The notes: generated by a model from the sequence alone, not told the origin. DNA of 64,000 nt from Halovenus salina (GCF_026410925.1 NZ_CP112973.1:124001-188000); one strand, 5' to 3'; numbered from the stretch's first letter, positions 45,167 to 54,887 are shown. Program-made: numbers and translations.

Positions 45167-45778
45167 ATGTCTGAGGAAACGCTCCCACCCAACCGAGTGA
45201 GTCCTGATGGCGGTACCGACCGCCGTAATATAAACGACGCTGTCGTTGAGGAGTGGATCGAGGACACGACACCCTTCGAACGAGTCTACGGAATCATCCG
45301 CACTACCTACGATCCGACATCCGCATCTCAGATTGCTGACCGCGCTCGTGTTTCGTCGACGACAGCACGAAAGCACCTGCGGACGCTCGTGAATGCTGGC
45401 GAGGTGGCGACATCTCAGGACGGACAGACCACGCTGTACTGCCGGTCAGAAACAGGTATCGTCACCGAGCATGCACAGTCGCTGCTTGCAGAACGGACAC
45501 CCGAAGAGATTGCTTCTGGAATCGCCGATTTGAAAGCACAGATCCAAGACTGGCGTGACAAGTACGGCGTTAATTCGCCCGAGGAACTCGCCCGGGAACT
45601 AAACATTGAGGACGCCGATAGCGACTATGGGGCGTTGCTCAGAGAGTGGCAAACGACCCGCCGTAACCTCGCGCTGGCACAAGCGACACTTGCGATTGCT
45701 GAAGCAAGTCGTACTGGCCATCTCACTGGCACGGATACGGACGACGATGGCAACAGTGACACGTCGATTATCGTATGA
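45167..45778 (+). CDS. DUF7342 HTH protein, module 2
   Basis: 203 residues. A winged HTH is at about 45-110 (PFERVYGIIRTTYDPTSASQIADRARVSSTTARKHLRTLVNAGEVAT). The DUF7342 helical region follows (TPEEIASGIADLKAQIQDWR, then YGVNSPEELARELNIED). The Arg-rich recognition helix and LKAQIQDWRDKYGV core identify the family. The stop overlaps the next start (ATGA). It is intact, unlike the module 1 homologue, and probably autoregulates the pair. Confidence 0.85.
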   Translation: MSEETLPPNRVSPDGGTDRRNINDAVVEEWIEDTTPFERVYGIIRTTYDPTSASQIADRARVSSTTARKHLRTLVNAGEVATSQDGQTTLYCRSETGIVTEHAQSLLAERTPEEIASGIADLKAQIQDWRDKYGVNSPEELARELNIEDADSDYGALLREWQTTRRNLALAQATLAIAEASRTGHLTGTDTDDDGNSDTSIIV

Positions 45779-46257
45779 CTGATGACGAGGGACCCTCCTC
45801 GGATAGCCAGCCGGCCGAACAGGCTGAGATGTTTGGGCCGATCGATGCCGGAGCATTACGCGAGATCCGAGATTTAGTTGTTGATCAAGAGCCGCTGGTT
45901 GAGGAAGCTTCACTAGACGAACCTCTGAATCCACAAACACTTTCGATTGAATTGTCCGACGGCATCGGCGTAGCGGATACGGCCCGACTCGACATACGAT
46001 GGAGTCTGACTGGGAACTACGCCGCCCACTACACGGACAACCAAGGTCGGGATTTTCGGTTCGACTGTCACGCGAAACCCGACGCACCGAGACAACACTT
46101 CCATCCACCCCCCGACGCTCCAAGTCGCCCTGTTGAGCCATCTTGCATTACCGTGTGTGAGGCCTCTTTGGTCACGCGAGCGATTCTCCAACGGTGGCGA
46201 TACGCCTACACGAATGAGACATTCGATGGACTCAACGATGCAGAAAATCCACCATAG
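45775..46257 (+). CDS. TumE-like (DUF6516-like) protein, module 2
   Basis: 160 residues. Core TARLDIRWSLTGNYAAHYTDN, then DFRFDCHAKPDAPRQHFHPPPD, parallels module 1 (D-I-R-W, the H-x-H near-centre and following Pro cluster). Overlap of four bases with the HTH gene. The acidic N-terminal 55 residues are less conserved. The paired HTH and small His-rich protein suggest a TA-like module; no catalytic residues are established for it. Confidence 0.62.
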   Translation: MTDDEGPSSDSQPAEQAEMFGPIDAGALREIRDLVVDQEPLVEEASLDEPLNPQTLSIELSDGIGVADTARLDIRWSLTGNYAAHYTDNQGRDFRFDCHAKPDAPRQHFHPPPDAPSRPVEPSCITVCEASLVTRAILQRWRYAYTNETFDGLNDAENPP

Positions 46258-46298
46258 CAGGATTCTTGACGACACGGGTTTCTACCGGCACAAATACC

Positions 46299-46946
46299 TC
46301 AAAGAACCGGATCAAGTGATTTCACCGAGAAATATGACTTCGAGCAGTACCGTTCTGCGAGGTCCATCAGCGCTCGGGTTCGTCGGATGTCGGCGACGTT
46401 GTGAATAATTAGGCGCTCATATGTACTTTTTTCCCACGCTGTAACCGCTTCCCTACTGTCGGCGAATGGATCGAGGTCGTTCAACCCTGAACCAATCAGT
46501 TCGCCATAGACGCCCTCCAACGTATCCTCACTGGTATTGAACCGTTTCTCGAAAACATCCATTACGTCGACGTACGGGAGCGTCCCAAAGGGCCATTCGA
46601 GACCGTGTGTACAGAGCCGGGTCCGGAGAAACGGCAAGTCAAATCCGCCGTTCCATCGCTCGCCGTTGTACGCGACGAGCTTAGCATCTCGTTGGGTGAG
46701 CGTGGATGTGGTGAATGTTGTCAGCTCAGTCAAGAGCTCCTGCTCGGTATCATGGTAGGAGAGCTGTACCGGTGTCTGGAGCGTGTTGTTTATTTGATCT
46801 GCGAGGGCTGCCGGCGGGGTTGTTCCACCGGTATTGAGAAACACGCGAGAGGAAACCGCCGAATCAAACCCAGCTACTGTGAGTTCATCGTCGGTCTCAA
46901 ACCCTGTCGTCTCGATATCGAAGGCAATTGTCGTCAGATCCGTCAT
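46299..46946 (-). CDS. Stand-alone DEDD 3'-5' exonuclease (polymerase proofreading-type)
   Basis: 215 residues. Exo I TTIAFDIETTGFETDDELTV, Exo II KLVAYNGERWNGGFDLPFLR (N-x4-x-F-D) and Exo III YERLIIHNVADIRRTRAL (Y-x-x-x-x-x-x-x-D type) are all present. This is the RNase H-like fold used for proofreading by family B polymerases. The nearby PolB lacks these motifs, so the exonuclease may act in trans. Its ATG overlaps the stop of the preceding minus-strand gene by four bases, so it belongs to the three-gene operon at 46299-48213. Confidence 0.85.
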   Translation of the reverse strand: MTDLTTIAFDIETTGFETDDELTVAGFDSAVSSRVFLNTGGTTPPAALADQINNTLQTPVQLSYHDTEQELLTELTTFTTSTLTQRDAKLVAYNGERWNGGFDLPFLRTRLCTHGLEWPFGTLPYVDVMDVFEKRFNTSEDTLEGVYGELIGSGLNDLDPFADSREAVTAWEKSTYERLIIHNVADIRRTRALMDLAERYCSKSYFSVKSLDPVL

Positions 46947-47263
46947 TCCATTTCTCCAGTGGTATCTTCTCCTGTCGATTGCTGTCGGTCGGGCTCCGCG
47001 TCCGAAATCCGTTGTTCAAGCTCCGCCAGGCGTTCCTCGTGGTCATCAAGGCGGTTCTCCTGTTCGAGATCGATACTGAGTAACCCCGGAAGCAGCGGAT
47101 TCTGGTGGTTCAACAGTCCGCTCGCGTCGGCGTGCTCGCGGGCGTACTCGAACAGGCGGTCGAACCGTGGTTGGTCGCGACGTCGTAGTGCCCGCCTGAA
47201 GTCTGTCCAGCGTTCCTCGATGGCTCGGAGTGCGTCTCGATACGTCGGGTTCGTACGCCCCAT
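46943..47263 (-). CDS. Small conserved haloarchaeal protein in the replication operon
   Basis: 106 residues from MGRTNPTYRDALRAIEERWTDFRRALRRRDQ; the upstream 11 codons overlap the RecA-like gene and are dropped. The conserved helical head with a HADASGLLNHQNPLLPGLLSID middle and a coiled-coil tail (ENRLDDHEERLAELEQRISD) is a known uncharacterised family. It is always small and often adjacent to replication genes. Middle gene of a three-gene operon (RecA-like, this, exonuclease). Confidence 0.72.
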   Translation of the reverse strand: MGRTNPTYRDALRAIEERWTDFRRALRRRDQPRFDRLFEYAREHADASGLLNHQNPLLPGLLSIDLEQENRLDDHEERLAELEQRISDAEPDRQQSTGEDTTGEME

Positions 47264-47265
47264 CG

Positions 47266-48213
47266 CTATTGACCTCCAGTACCGCTCGCCGTCCACGCAT
47301 CGAGCAAAGGGTCCGCGGTGGCCGACACGGTTTCACTGTCAGCTGTGACACCCGTACCGACACCTTCCGAAGTCAGCGTCGACGGCGCCGGCGTCGTCGA
47401 TTCCATGCCGACCTGCGTAGCACGTGCCGCGAGCAGCTGCCGCCAGTAGGCGAACGTCGTCTGGTAGTACGCACCGTCGTCGACGGGGTAGACGAGCGTC
47501 TCGAAATCCTCGCCGAGGATTCGGGGCCCCATTCGTGTTTGCTTGCACTCTGGGTGATGATCGGCGACCGTCGCGACAGGTTCGGTGAAATCGGAGCGCG
47601 CGCTCCGGGTGACGAGCACCGGGATGTCGTAGCCGTCGGCATAGGTTGCCAACCGAGCGAGTGAACGGGCATGGAGTGTGTCGGCGTGGCGCTCCCCGAG
47701 GGTGTCGTCGGTACGATACTGGACGTCGACGGCCGGAGCGACGATGAGCGAAGGAGTGTGTGGTGATTCATCGTTACTATCCCCTGGCTGGCGATCTCGT
47801 CTGGTGTCGGTGGTCGTCGATTCCCGGATGGATTGATTCACCGCCGCGGGGAGATTACAGACAGCGCCGTAGTGCTGATAGGCAGTAAAGCCGCGTGCAA
47901 CGTGAATCTGGTCGAGTAACCGTTGACTGGGGGAGATTTGAGAGAGTGTGGTCGTCGTTGCGTATCCGTTTGCGTCGACCCAGAAGGCGGGGCCGTCGTG
48001 CATGAGAAGATGATCGAGTACGAGCGACTGTAGAACAGGAACGTTTCGGTCACCCTCTACGTCGAGCAATGTGATGCCCTTATCGAGGGATGGAAGCAGC
48101 ATATCGTTGGTTGCTGGGTCGACTTGCTTAGCAAGAGATTGATTGTGGTCAGCGCCGCGAGTGGGCTGGTCGACCGCTAAACGGTCCGAGGAAGCTGTTG
48201 ATTGATCAGGCAT
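47266..48213 (-). CDS. RecA/RadA-superfamily-like protein lacking a clear Walker A
   Basis: 315 residues from MPDQSTASSDRL; six more codons upstream are possible. GITLLDVEGDRNVPVLQSLVLDHLLMHDGPAFWVDANGYATTTTLSQISPSQRLLDQIHVARGF follows the order of RecA-like cores (loading strand, then A-W-V-D-A-N in place of a Walker B neighbourhood and R-I-x-V-A-R-G-F). The GxxGxGK Walker A is absent. A RadA paralogue without ATPase activity is my best reading. It leads the three-gene operon beside PolB and carries the 42-bp palindrome 165 bp upstream. Confidence 0.55.
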   Translation of the reverse strand: MPDQSTASSDRLAVDQPTRGADHNQSLAKQVDPATNDMLLPSLDKGITLLDVEGDRNVPVLQSLVLDHLLMHDGPAFWVDANGYATTTTLSQISPSQRLLDQIHVARGFTAYQHYGAVCNLPAAVNQSIRESTTTDTRRDRQPGDSNDESPHTPSLIVAPAVDVQYRTDDTLGERHADTLHARSLARLATYADGYDIPVLVTRSARSDFTEPVATVADHHPECKQTRMGPRILGEDFETLVYPVDDGAYYQTTFAYWRQLLAARATQVGMESTTPAPSTLTSEGVGTGVTADSETVSATADPLLDAWTASGTGGQ

Positions 48214-48658
48214 ATTCAAATTGATGTTCACAGTCTCAATAAGCCGTGGCGTGGCGCTTCCGGGTTTCAGGAAAGTGGACGAAAATCGTGTGGCTCGGCC
48301 AGAGTCTGCCGATTCCTGCTATTGTTCTCTCGCTTCAGAGATTGTCTCCAGAATTGGATTAGCTCTTTCTGCCAAAATTAACCAACAAATTGGTACCATG
48401 TGAAACCTTTGTTGGTTAAATATGACCGTAACCGGCGCTATTTCGCCTCGCCGGCCCTGAATAGTTAAATTACTGATATATATATGCCCACGAGCACAAT
48501 TTTCTTTTAATCGATTAATACAGACTCTATGCTTGGGTTGGCGTTGGGGCGTCACAACTGAATGAACCGCCTTAGGGTCAAGCCCCGAGGAACTCGGCCT
48601 GCTCCAGCTGTAGGACTGGGAACTCTCATGAGAGTATCGTGAAACTCCGAGACTCCAG
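48214..48658. other. Upstream region of the RecA-like operon
   Basis: 445 bp without a gene. It contains the second 42-bp inverted repeat (48378-48419) and an AT-rich patch around 48465-48530 (taaattactgatatatatat, ttttaatcgattaatac) with several TATA-like stretches. The operon promoter should lie between 48214 and about 48300. Confidence 0.6.
48378..48419. repeat. 42-bp inverted-repeat site, copy 2
   Basis: TTAACCAACAAA, an 18-bp spacer, then TTTGTTGGTTAA; total 42 bp with 12-bp perfect arms. The distance between outer ends equals that of copy 1 at 44527-44568. It sits 165 bp before the RecA-like start, a suitable place for an operator or origin-like binding site. Confidence 0.65.
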
Positions 48659-49515
48659 TCAATCTCGCACGGTTTGTGCGAGTTCCTCAGCACGCTCAGT
48701 CGTTTTGTAGACAGTCTGGTTGTGAAACTCTTGATCTGGGGCGTTTTGCCCCCTTCTCTTGGCTTCATTCTGTTTGTATTTGACGAGGAAGCCAACTTGG
48801 CGGAGTGTGCGGTACAGGTGCCGGACGTATTCAAACTCCATGTCGAAATGATTAGCCGTGATTCGTGGAGAGTCTGGGCCAGCACAGCGCAGTCGTTGGA
48901 TGATTTGCTGGCTATCCGGGAGATGGCGTAACACGTTCAGTTGCCCTTCTGGTTCATCAAGAAAACGTAAGAGGTGGTCACCTTCTCGTGAGAGTCGATA
49001 GTATGTGTGGTGTTGGCGGACTTCGTCGGCTTTTTCGCTTTGACATTGCGCTGTTTGACTGTCCCTGATTCAACACGTTCGAGGACGCCTGTTTCTTCCA
49101 TCTCCTGGCACAACTCGTCGACTTGTTTGCGTTGTGCGTCGAGGTGACCGGCAATGGATTTCGGATAGTCGCCTTCGACGTAATCGAGATGGTAGCAAAT
49201 GAGATAGGCGACTGGGTCGGCTGGTAACGACGCCAACTGCTCATCGACTTGCTCTTGACGTTTGAGGTCTGCTTCGAGTTCATTTGCTCGTTCGTATCGA
49301 GACTGTGCGTTTGTTGCAGGGTCAGCCTCGAAATCCAAGGTAATCGTAATCGAGTCCCCCGCCGGCGTCTCAAGTGTCACTGGGAGTTCCCCTGTCTCCC
49401 AATGGTCGCCAGTCTCGTCATGAGCCCGGGCCAGCAACTCTTCGACCTCTTGGTACCGGGTCATAATCGTATCTGCTTCCAACCGAAGCTCCTCAACCTT
49501 CTCCCACGACACCAT
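48659..49515 (-). pseudogene. DUF2250 family protein, one-base frameshift
   Basis: Frame 1 from 49515 reads LADELLARAHDETGDHWETG-like regions and the conserved LPADPVAYLICYHLDYVEGDYPKSIAGHLD, then VLERVESGTVKQRNVKAKK. Near 49030 one base is missing. The continuing frame gives DEVRQHHTYYRLSREGDHLL, then FLDEPEGQLNVLRHLPDSQQ and FDMEFEYVRHLYRTLRQVGF, ending at 48659. These are one DUF2250-type winged-helix protein of about 285 residues. Function unknown; the frameshift splits it into two apparent ORFs of 192 and 91 residues. Confidence 0.78.
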
Positions 49516-49729
49516 TCATATCGACTTTGTTGGCCAAGAGATTTGAAGCTACCGAGCAGCCAACGGGTCTTCAATCCCGCCCAACTTGCCAAAACTTGGC
49601 GAAAAAGGCCGGACGCTCGCTCTACCCGCGTCTGATGCAACCCTTGTACAACAGCAAAATAATTCGAAAAAACGGATGTTTTGAACGCTGCTCGGACCAC
49701 AATGAGCCACAACATATGTCTGAATACCC

Positions 49730-51475
49730 TTAGCTCTCCCACTGGAATTTGGGATAGCTACCCGAGACAGTCCGCCAGATCTCTTTAAAATCAAGTTCCA
49801 TGTTTTTGTCGGCGTCGTTTCCAGCCATTTGACTGGTTGTGAGCCCTTCCACATTCGTCGTCGTATCAGCAGAGCCATCTCCCACTGCTGCGGACTGTCC
49901 TGTCGTTTTATTGTCCCAGTATGAGTCCTCCAGATCGACATCTCCACCAGATCCAATCTCGCCTACCAGTCCACCGGTATCCCGCCCGCTAATCTGACCA
50001 GTCGCAAACGAATTATCGATTTCGAGTTCGTATCCATTGTGAAGGCTCCCGACGATTCCACCGGCAGTATCTTCCCGACTGGTCACGCTACCGGTTGCGT
50101 AGGAGTTCGAAATCGTTGCAGTACCGCTGGCCTGTAGCTGACTCACCCGACCAACCAGCGAGCCGGCACGCCCGTCTGTTTCGACATCACCAGTGGCGAA
50201 GGATTCTTCAATCGTTCCGACCCAGTGGATCCCGACTAGGCCGCCGTAATTATGATTACTGGAACTAGCCCCTTCCACTCCGGTTACGTCACCCGTTGCG
50301 TGGGAACGTTCAATCGTTCCGAAGTTCTCACCGACCAGTCCGCCAACGCGTGGGAAGTCGTCCTGGGCATCGTTGACCGTCACGTCTCCGGTCGCATACG
50401 AATCGCTGATTGTCCCTTCATTTGTCCCGACCAGTCCAGCGACGTGGCGATTGCCCAATTCCTCTATCGTGACGGTTGCAGTAGAGACTGAGTTTTCGAC
50501 AGTCCCATCGTTGAATCCGACGAGTCCCGCGATTTCGGAGCTATCGCCCGTTATCTTTCCTCTGACCGATGAGTCGATGATTTGCCCACCGTTGGTGTTT
50601 TCCCCGACCAATCCGCCGACGTTCTGATTACCAACAACGGCATCGTCATAAACATCAGAAACTTGATATCCTCCAGAGACCTCCATTATAGTGCCCTGGT
50701 TTTCACCGACAACCCCACCAACAGCATTGGCTCCACTGATCGCAAAGTCTTCCACGGAGAAGGATTTAATTTCTCCAGACTTTTTGACATTAGCGAATAG
50801 TCCGACGTTATCCTCGCTCTCGCGGGCAATCGTGAGTCCGAGGATCCTGTGGCCATCTCCATCGAATGCCCCCTCGAAGTCTTGGATCGGATCGAAACCG
50901 TCGCCGCCGTTCCACTCGTCGGTTTTGCTGGCGTCGATATTATTACCAAGCCGATAGCTATCCTTGGGGCTGAGATTGGCTGTTTCGTTGCCGACGGCCT
51001 GTAGTTCACTGTCCGTCCGAATAATAAATGGATTCGATTCCGAGCCATCTCCCTCGATATCCGACGCAGTGACGCTCGCTGGTGACGAACTCGGCTCGGA
51101 GATGTCACCAATCAGCTCTGAGGCAGTGAGTGTCCGGATCTTGCTGCTCTGTTCGGCACCCACTGCAATGATGGAGTACTCTAACCGAGGATCAACCTCT
51201 GCAAGCGAAACCGTATCACCCACGGAACCCATACGACCGTGGATATTGCCTGCCTCGTCTTGAATCAGCACTTCCTCCAGATTCTGCTCCTGCATCAGGA
51301 GTACCCGCTCGCCGTTCTCAACCTCCACTGCTGCGTAGGGTGGTGCTGCCGGATTTTCGAGAATACCAAGGGCAACGACGACAATGATACTGCCAAGAAC
51401 AATGGCGATTGCGACCAACAACAGATTGCCGAGGACTGCTGTCTGGGCTCGATCAGTACCAGACAGGGAATTCAT
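49730..51475 (-). CDS. Pilin-like surface protein with GLUG repeats
   Basis: 581 residues. The N-terminus RAQTAVLGNLLLVAIAIVLGSIIVVVALGIL is a class III (type IV pilin/archaellin-type) signal followed by its hydrophobic helix. A linker of 150 residues follows. From about residue 215 repeated GLUG-type units (GGLVGENTNGGQI, AGLVGFNDGTVENS, AGLVGTNEGTISDSYATGDV, GGLVGENFGTIERSHATGDV and others) form a beta-helix adhesin. It is probably assembled at or anchored to the cell surface. No other pilus genes are adjacent. Likely adhesion role. Confidence 0.82.
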   Translation of the reverse strand: MNSLSGTDRAQTAVLGNLLLVAIAIVLGSIIVVVALGILENPAAPPYAAVEVENGERVLLMQEQNLEEVLIQDEAGNIHGRMGSVGDTVSLAEVDPRLEYSIIAVGAEQSSKIRTLTASELIGDISEPSSSPASVTASDIEGDGSESNPFIIRTDSELQAVGNETANLSPKDSYRLGNNIDASKTDEWNGGDGFDPIQDFEGAFDGDGHRILGLTIARESEDNVGLFANVKKSGEIKSFSVEDFAISGANAVGGVVGENQGTIMEVSGGYQVSDVYDDAVVGNQNVGGLVGENTNGGQIIDSSVRGKITGDSSEIAGLVGFNDGTVENSVSTATVTIEELGNRHVAGLVGTNEGTISDSYATGDVTVNDAQDDFPRVGGLVGENFGTIERSHATGDVTGVEGASSSNHNYGGLVGIHWVGTIEESFATGDVETDGRAGSLVGRVSQLQASGTATISNSYATGSVTSREDTAGGIVGSLHNGYELEIDNSFATGQISGRDTGGLVGEIGSGGDVDLEDSYWDNKTTGQSAAVGDGSADTTTNVEGLTTSQMAGNDADKNMELDFKEIWRTVSGSYPKFQWES

Positions 51476-51846
51476 ACCTATTGTACCCAGTATGTGTTTA
51501 AAAATTTTTATTACCGGCGGGCGTGAGAAGTGTTAACAGGGTTGAGCTGGCTAATCTCAATCCGGCTCTTGGGTTGTCACTTTTCCAGTAGCTATTCCAA
51601 ACATGGGCCAGCTAAATCGGTTACTCCCACAATCCGGACACTGTAACCCGACTTTTTTGCGGTCAGTGCCGCTGTGGATTGACCGCTGAGGGTGTTGACA
51701 ACTTTTGTATGTATTCTGAACGCCGTGCAAGATGGAAGGCGCATATCTTGCAGGGTAAATTGTATCAGCCTTCAAGAAATGTTGGCTGATAAATAGCCTG
51801 TTAAACAAAGCCCCACGATAATATCTTTAGGAAGTAGTATACTAGT
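51476..51846. other. Intergenic region with 27-bp palindrome and Cys-pair remnant
   Basis: 371 bp. A minus-strand stretch (about 51557-51670) reads GLQCPDCGSNRFSWPMFGIATG, a possible zinc-ribbon scrap without a credible start. 51669-51752 resembles 59937-60018 over about 83 bp: CTGTGGA-TGAC-GCTGAGGG at one end and the 27-bp palindrome at the other. Confidence 0.5.
51726..51752 (+). repeat. Perfect copy of the 27-bp palindrome family
   Basis: TGCAAGATggaaggcgcatATCTTGCA has perfect 8-bp arms and a spacer of 11. It ends 95 bp before the start of the gene at 51847. Same length and arms as 30714-30740. Confidence 0.6.
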
Positions 51847-52185
51847 ATGAGTACCCAGAATCGCTTGGATAAATTGCTCGGCGCCCTCGCAGATTCGTAT
51901 CCGCGTGAGTTATTGCTTGCACTTATAGAACATAATCCACAGGATGACGACGACGCCGATCCGTTAAACATCCACGCGGAGGGGGAGGACACCATCTCAC
52001 AGTTGAATATCTTTATGGGTCATCTTCCGCAGCTCGATAAGATGGGAATCATCGACTGGGATCAGGACAATAATCAAATAACCAAAGGGCCAGACTGGGA
52101 GGAATTCGAACCCCTCCTTCAGTTGATTGCCGAGAATAAAGATAGCCTCCCAGCCGGATGGTTCGATGACGGCAAAAGCGAGTGA
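51847..52185 (+). CDS. Haloarchaeal HTH-like protein (DUF7344-type)
   Basis: 112 residues. LDKLLGALADSYPRELLLALIEH, then EGEDTISQLNIFMGHLPQLDKMGIIDWDQDNNQITKGPDWEEFEPLL, fits the winged-helix pattern of DUF7344: first helix with R-E/R-R, a recognition region, and L-P-x-L-x-x-x-G-I-I-x-x-D. These are predicted regulators in haloarchaeal accessory DNA. The 27-bp palindrome lies 95 bp upstream. Confidence 0.72.
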   Translation: MSTQNRLDKLLGALADSYPRELLLALIEHNPQDDDDADPLNIHAEGEDTISQLNIFMGHLPQLDKMGIIDWDQDNNQITKGPDWEEFEPLLQLIAENKDSLPAGWFDDGKSE

Positions 52186-52530
52186 AAACGGCTACCTGAG
52201 CGACGAACGCCAAATTTATCAATGTCCTTATAATCGCCGGACCACCCTCGGCGTATCGATCCTCTATATCTTGCACGGCAGTTCTAATGAATTACTGACA
52301 AGTGTATACTTTCGTCCAATCACTGCATTCCCTGGACTGACTGATCCTCGGACTACTCTCTCAGGGTATGTGAACTGTTCTATGACGCCCTCTTATGATA
52401 TCTAAACACTCACTCAGGAAGAGCGACAGGTGGTCTCGTAAGGACATCGAAGGGCGTGAACAGTTTGGGGAGAATTTCACTGCGAAAACGGGCAAATTTC
52501 CTTCGGTAAATCGAACTACGGATGTCGTCG
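52186..52530. other. Gene-free stretch
   Basis: 345 bp between the HTH gene and the beta-helix gene. It holds a minus-strand member of the 27-bp repeat family at 52249-52275 (left arm TGCAAGATATAGAGGATCGA, right arm decayed). The ORFs over this region are short and Ser/Arg-rich. I see nothing else. Confidence 0.5.
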
Positions 52531-54887
52531 CTAGATGTCAGATATCGACAGGCGGTACGTCTGAGTCTCCTTCGTGTCCCAAGAGATTTGGTCAGTTGTC
52601 TCGCCACCGACGCGAACCGTAGCAGAAATTCCATCCTCTATTGGATATCCGCGCATCTCCAGCGTCGTCGCGTCTGCAAGTTCGGTATCGAAGAATTTGA
52701 CGACGGAAATCTTGTCTTCTGGGCCGAGCCAGCGCCACGTCTTACCGTCAGCCTGTTCCTGGCCGTCGACGCCCTCGCCGAAGAGTACTCCATCTTCTGT
52801 CTCGCCAACCGAAACCTCTCGAATGACATCGCCGTCATGATCAAACAATCGGAGGTCAAAACAAGAAAACGCGAGCTGACGGTCGCCCACAGTGACAGTT
52901 CGAGAGAACTCCAAAGTAACTGGCTCCCATTGCAATAACCGTGCAGGGGTACGCTCTCCGTCAATTCGCAATTCATTATTTGAGAGTGATATCTCCTCGC
53001 TGTCGGTGCGAAAGCCAAATCCAGACAGTGCCTCGGATGTACCAGTCACCGTGTTCTCGGAGAGTGTTACTCCGCTCAGGTTCGAGATTCTGAATCCAAA
53101 ACCACTGTTGGAGTAGTCCAGACGGTTGAGGTCACGGAGGTCGTTTCTTTCGACGATCACATCTTTCGCGTCAGATAGTTCGATACCCGCCCCAGCAGAC
53201 GTTTCGATGTCGTTGTCGACAATAGTGATATCCTCGTTGGGGTGAGACTCGGTTGAGTTCCCACCTGGGGCTTCGTGATGTACTAAAATACCGAACGGGG
53301 CATAACCGGCAAGAAGGCCGAGACCGGGACGACGGATGGTGTTGTTTCGGACCGTCACGTCCCTGATACCACCCTTTGGCGGCCAGTGCCCAAGGGTTCC
53401 GCTATGTAATTCGATCGCACTGAGATGTGTGCCAACGAGGATATTGTTCTCGATGACACCGCCACCAGCACTGCGCGAATTAGATTCGCCCGATGGTTTC
53501 GGAATTCGTTGTTTCGAATTGTATAATTCTCGCTATTAGTGGCGGTATTGCCAAGAAAATCTCCCTCGGCGAGTGCCTCTCTGACTGGTTCTTCAAACGT
53601 GATTGTGATTGGTTTGACCCGGTCCCCTACGGAAGCAGATGGTCCCTGAACCGATTCCACAGGTGGCAAATCTGTTTTCCGAACACCGGTTGGCGATAAC
53701 GCCTCCAGACTGTCGCCTGCTTTGACCACGAACGGATGGATTTCTTTCACCTCGACCGTTCTATCGTCCTGAAATCTCCTAATGGTCGTCATTCGATTGT
53801 CAACAGCGACACTGTCGTCCCCGAGGGAGTCATGATAGCAGTTCTCGACCGTCGAACGCTCCAGACAGTTCGTGATCCGAATTCCATCAGCTACAGAGGA
53901 CAGCTGTCGGTCCGAGTTTGGAGGTGGTGCAACGGTACAATCTCGGAACGTAGGGCTCTCACATACTTGAACCGAAAAATCTGCGCCGGAGGCTGTCCGA
54001 ATCGTGACGTTCTCGAAGTTCGGATTCTCTGTTTTATACATACTAAGGACCGCACCATTGTTTCGAGCGACGACGGTGAGTCGTCGTCCCTCGGCCAGAC
54101 CGCGGAAATTGGAGTTGCTGTCGAGAGAAAATCGATACGCCCGCCCACCGGTATGCTTGATATCGGAGAAGTATTTCTCCGGAGGGCCGTTTGCCCGAAC
54201 CCCGCTGAAGAACTGCCCGTCGGGTTCGTGAACCATCGCGTACACACTATCAGCCCGCTGGAATATCGAATGATCGAGTGTCGGATACCCCTCATCGAGA
54301 GTGAGCGTCAGCGTTCCATCATCGGATAATACCGTTTCGAGTCTCCCTTGTGTAAACGGCACCGGGTCATAATCCAAAATCAAGTCTCGAATCGTTATAT
54401 CGGAACCACCAATAAACCGGAATCCACCGATAGACGGGTTTGTCAACACGAACGTTGCACCGTTCCCCTCAATAGTGACATTCTCAACACTCTGAAGTAG
54501 GGCGTGCCAATTCGCTCCGCCACCTTGTAGTGGCTCAAACCGGTAGGTATTGGGCTCGACGACCACCGTGCCACCCCCGATCTCTGCGGCCGTCATGACA
54601 GCATCCACGAACGACTCAAGATCGCCACCATCGAAGACTCGATCTTTCGGAGTTGCTGTTTCCGTTGGTGTCGGTGTTGCCGTACCAGTCGCTGTCGGTT
54701 CGGGCGTGGGTGCCGAAGACGGTGTTTCGCTGGTTGTTATCGGCGTTTCAGAGCTGGCCGTCGATTCGTCTGTGAATACGACTGTCGGTGACGGTGTATC
54801 CGATTCTGTCGAGTCGTTACAACCAGCAAGCCCTGCGAGTGCGCCGGTGCCAACAAGCATCTGTAGGTATCGGCGCCGGTTCATCAA
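52531..54887 (-). pseudogene. Beta-helix surface lipoprotein, one-base frameshift
   Basis: Frame 1 begins MNRRRYLQMLVGTGALAGLAGC, a Tat-type twin-Arg lipoprotein signal with lipobox LAGC, then a Thr/Pro-rich linker and parallel beta-helix repeats (ENVTIEGNGATFVL, SDITIRDLILDYD, ENVTIRTASGADFSV). At about 53478 one A is missing after RANLIRA. The continuing frame gives AGGGVIENNILVGTHLSAIE, RDVTVRNNTIRRPG, DITIVDNDIETSAGAGIEL and a final beta domain to 52531. Together it is a lipid-anchored right-handed beta-helix protein of about 785 residues, likely carbohydrate-active or adhesive. Confidence 0.8.

Noticed and set aside
51557-51808. Minus-strand zinc-ribbon-like frame
   Set aside because: Only one CPxC pair is convincing, no plausible start in a coding context, and the N-terminal half overlaps the repeated palindrome block.
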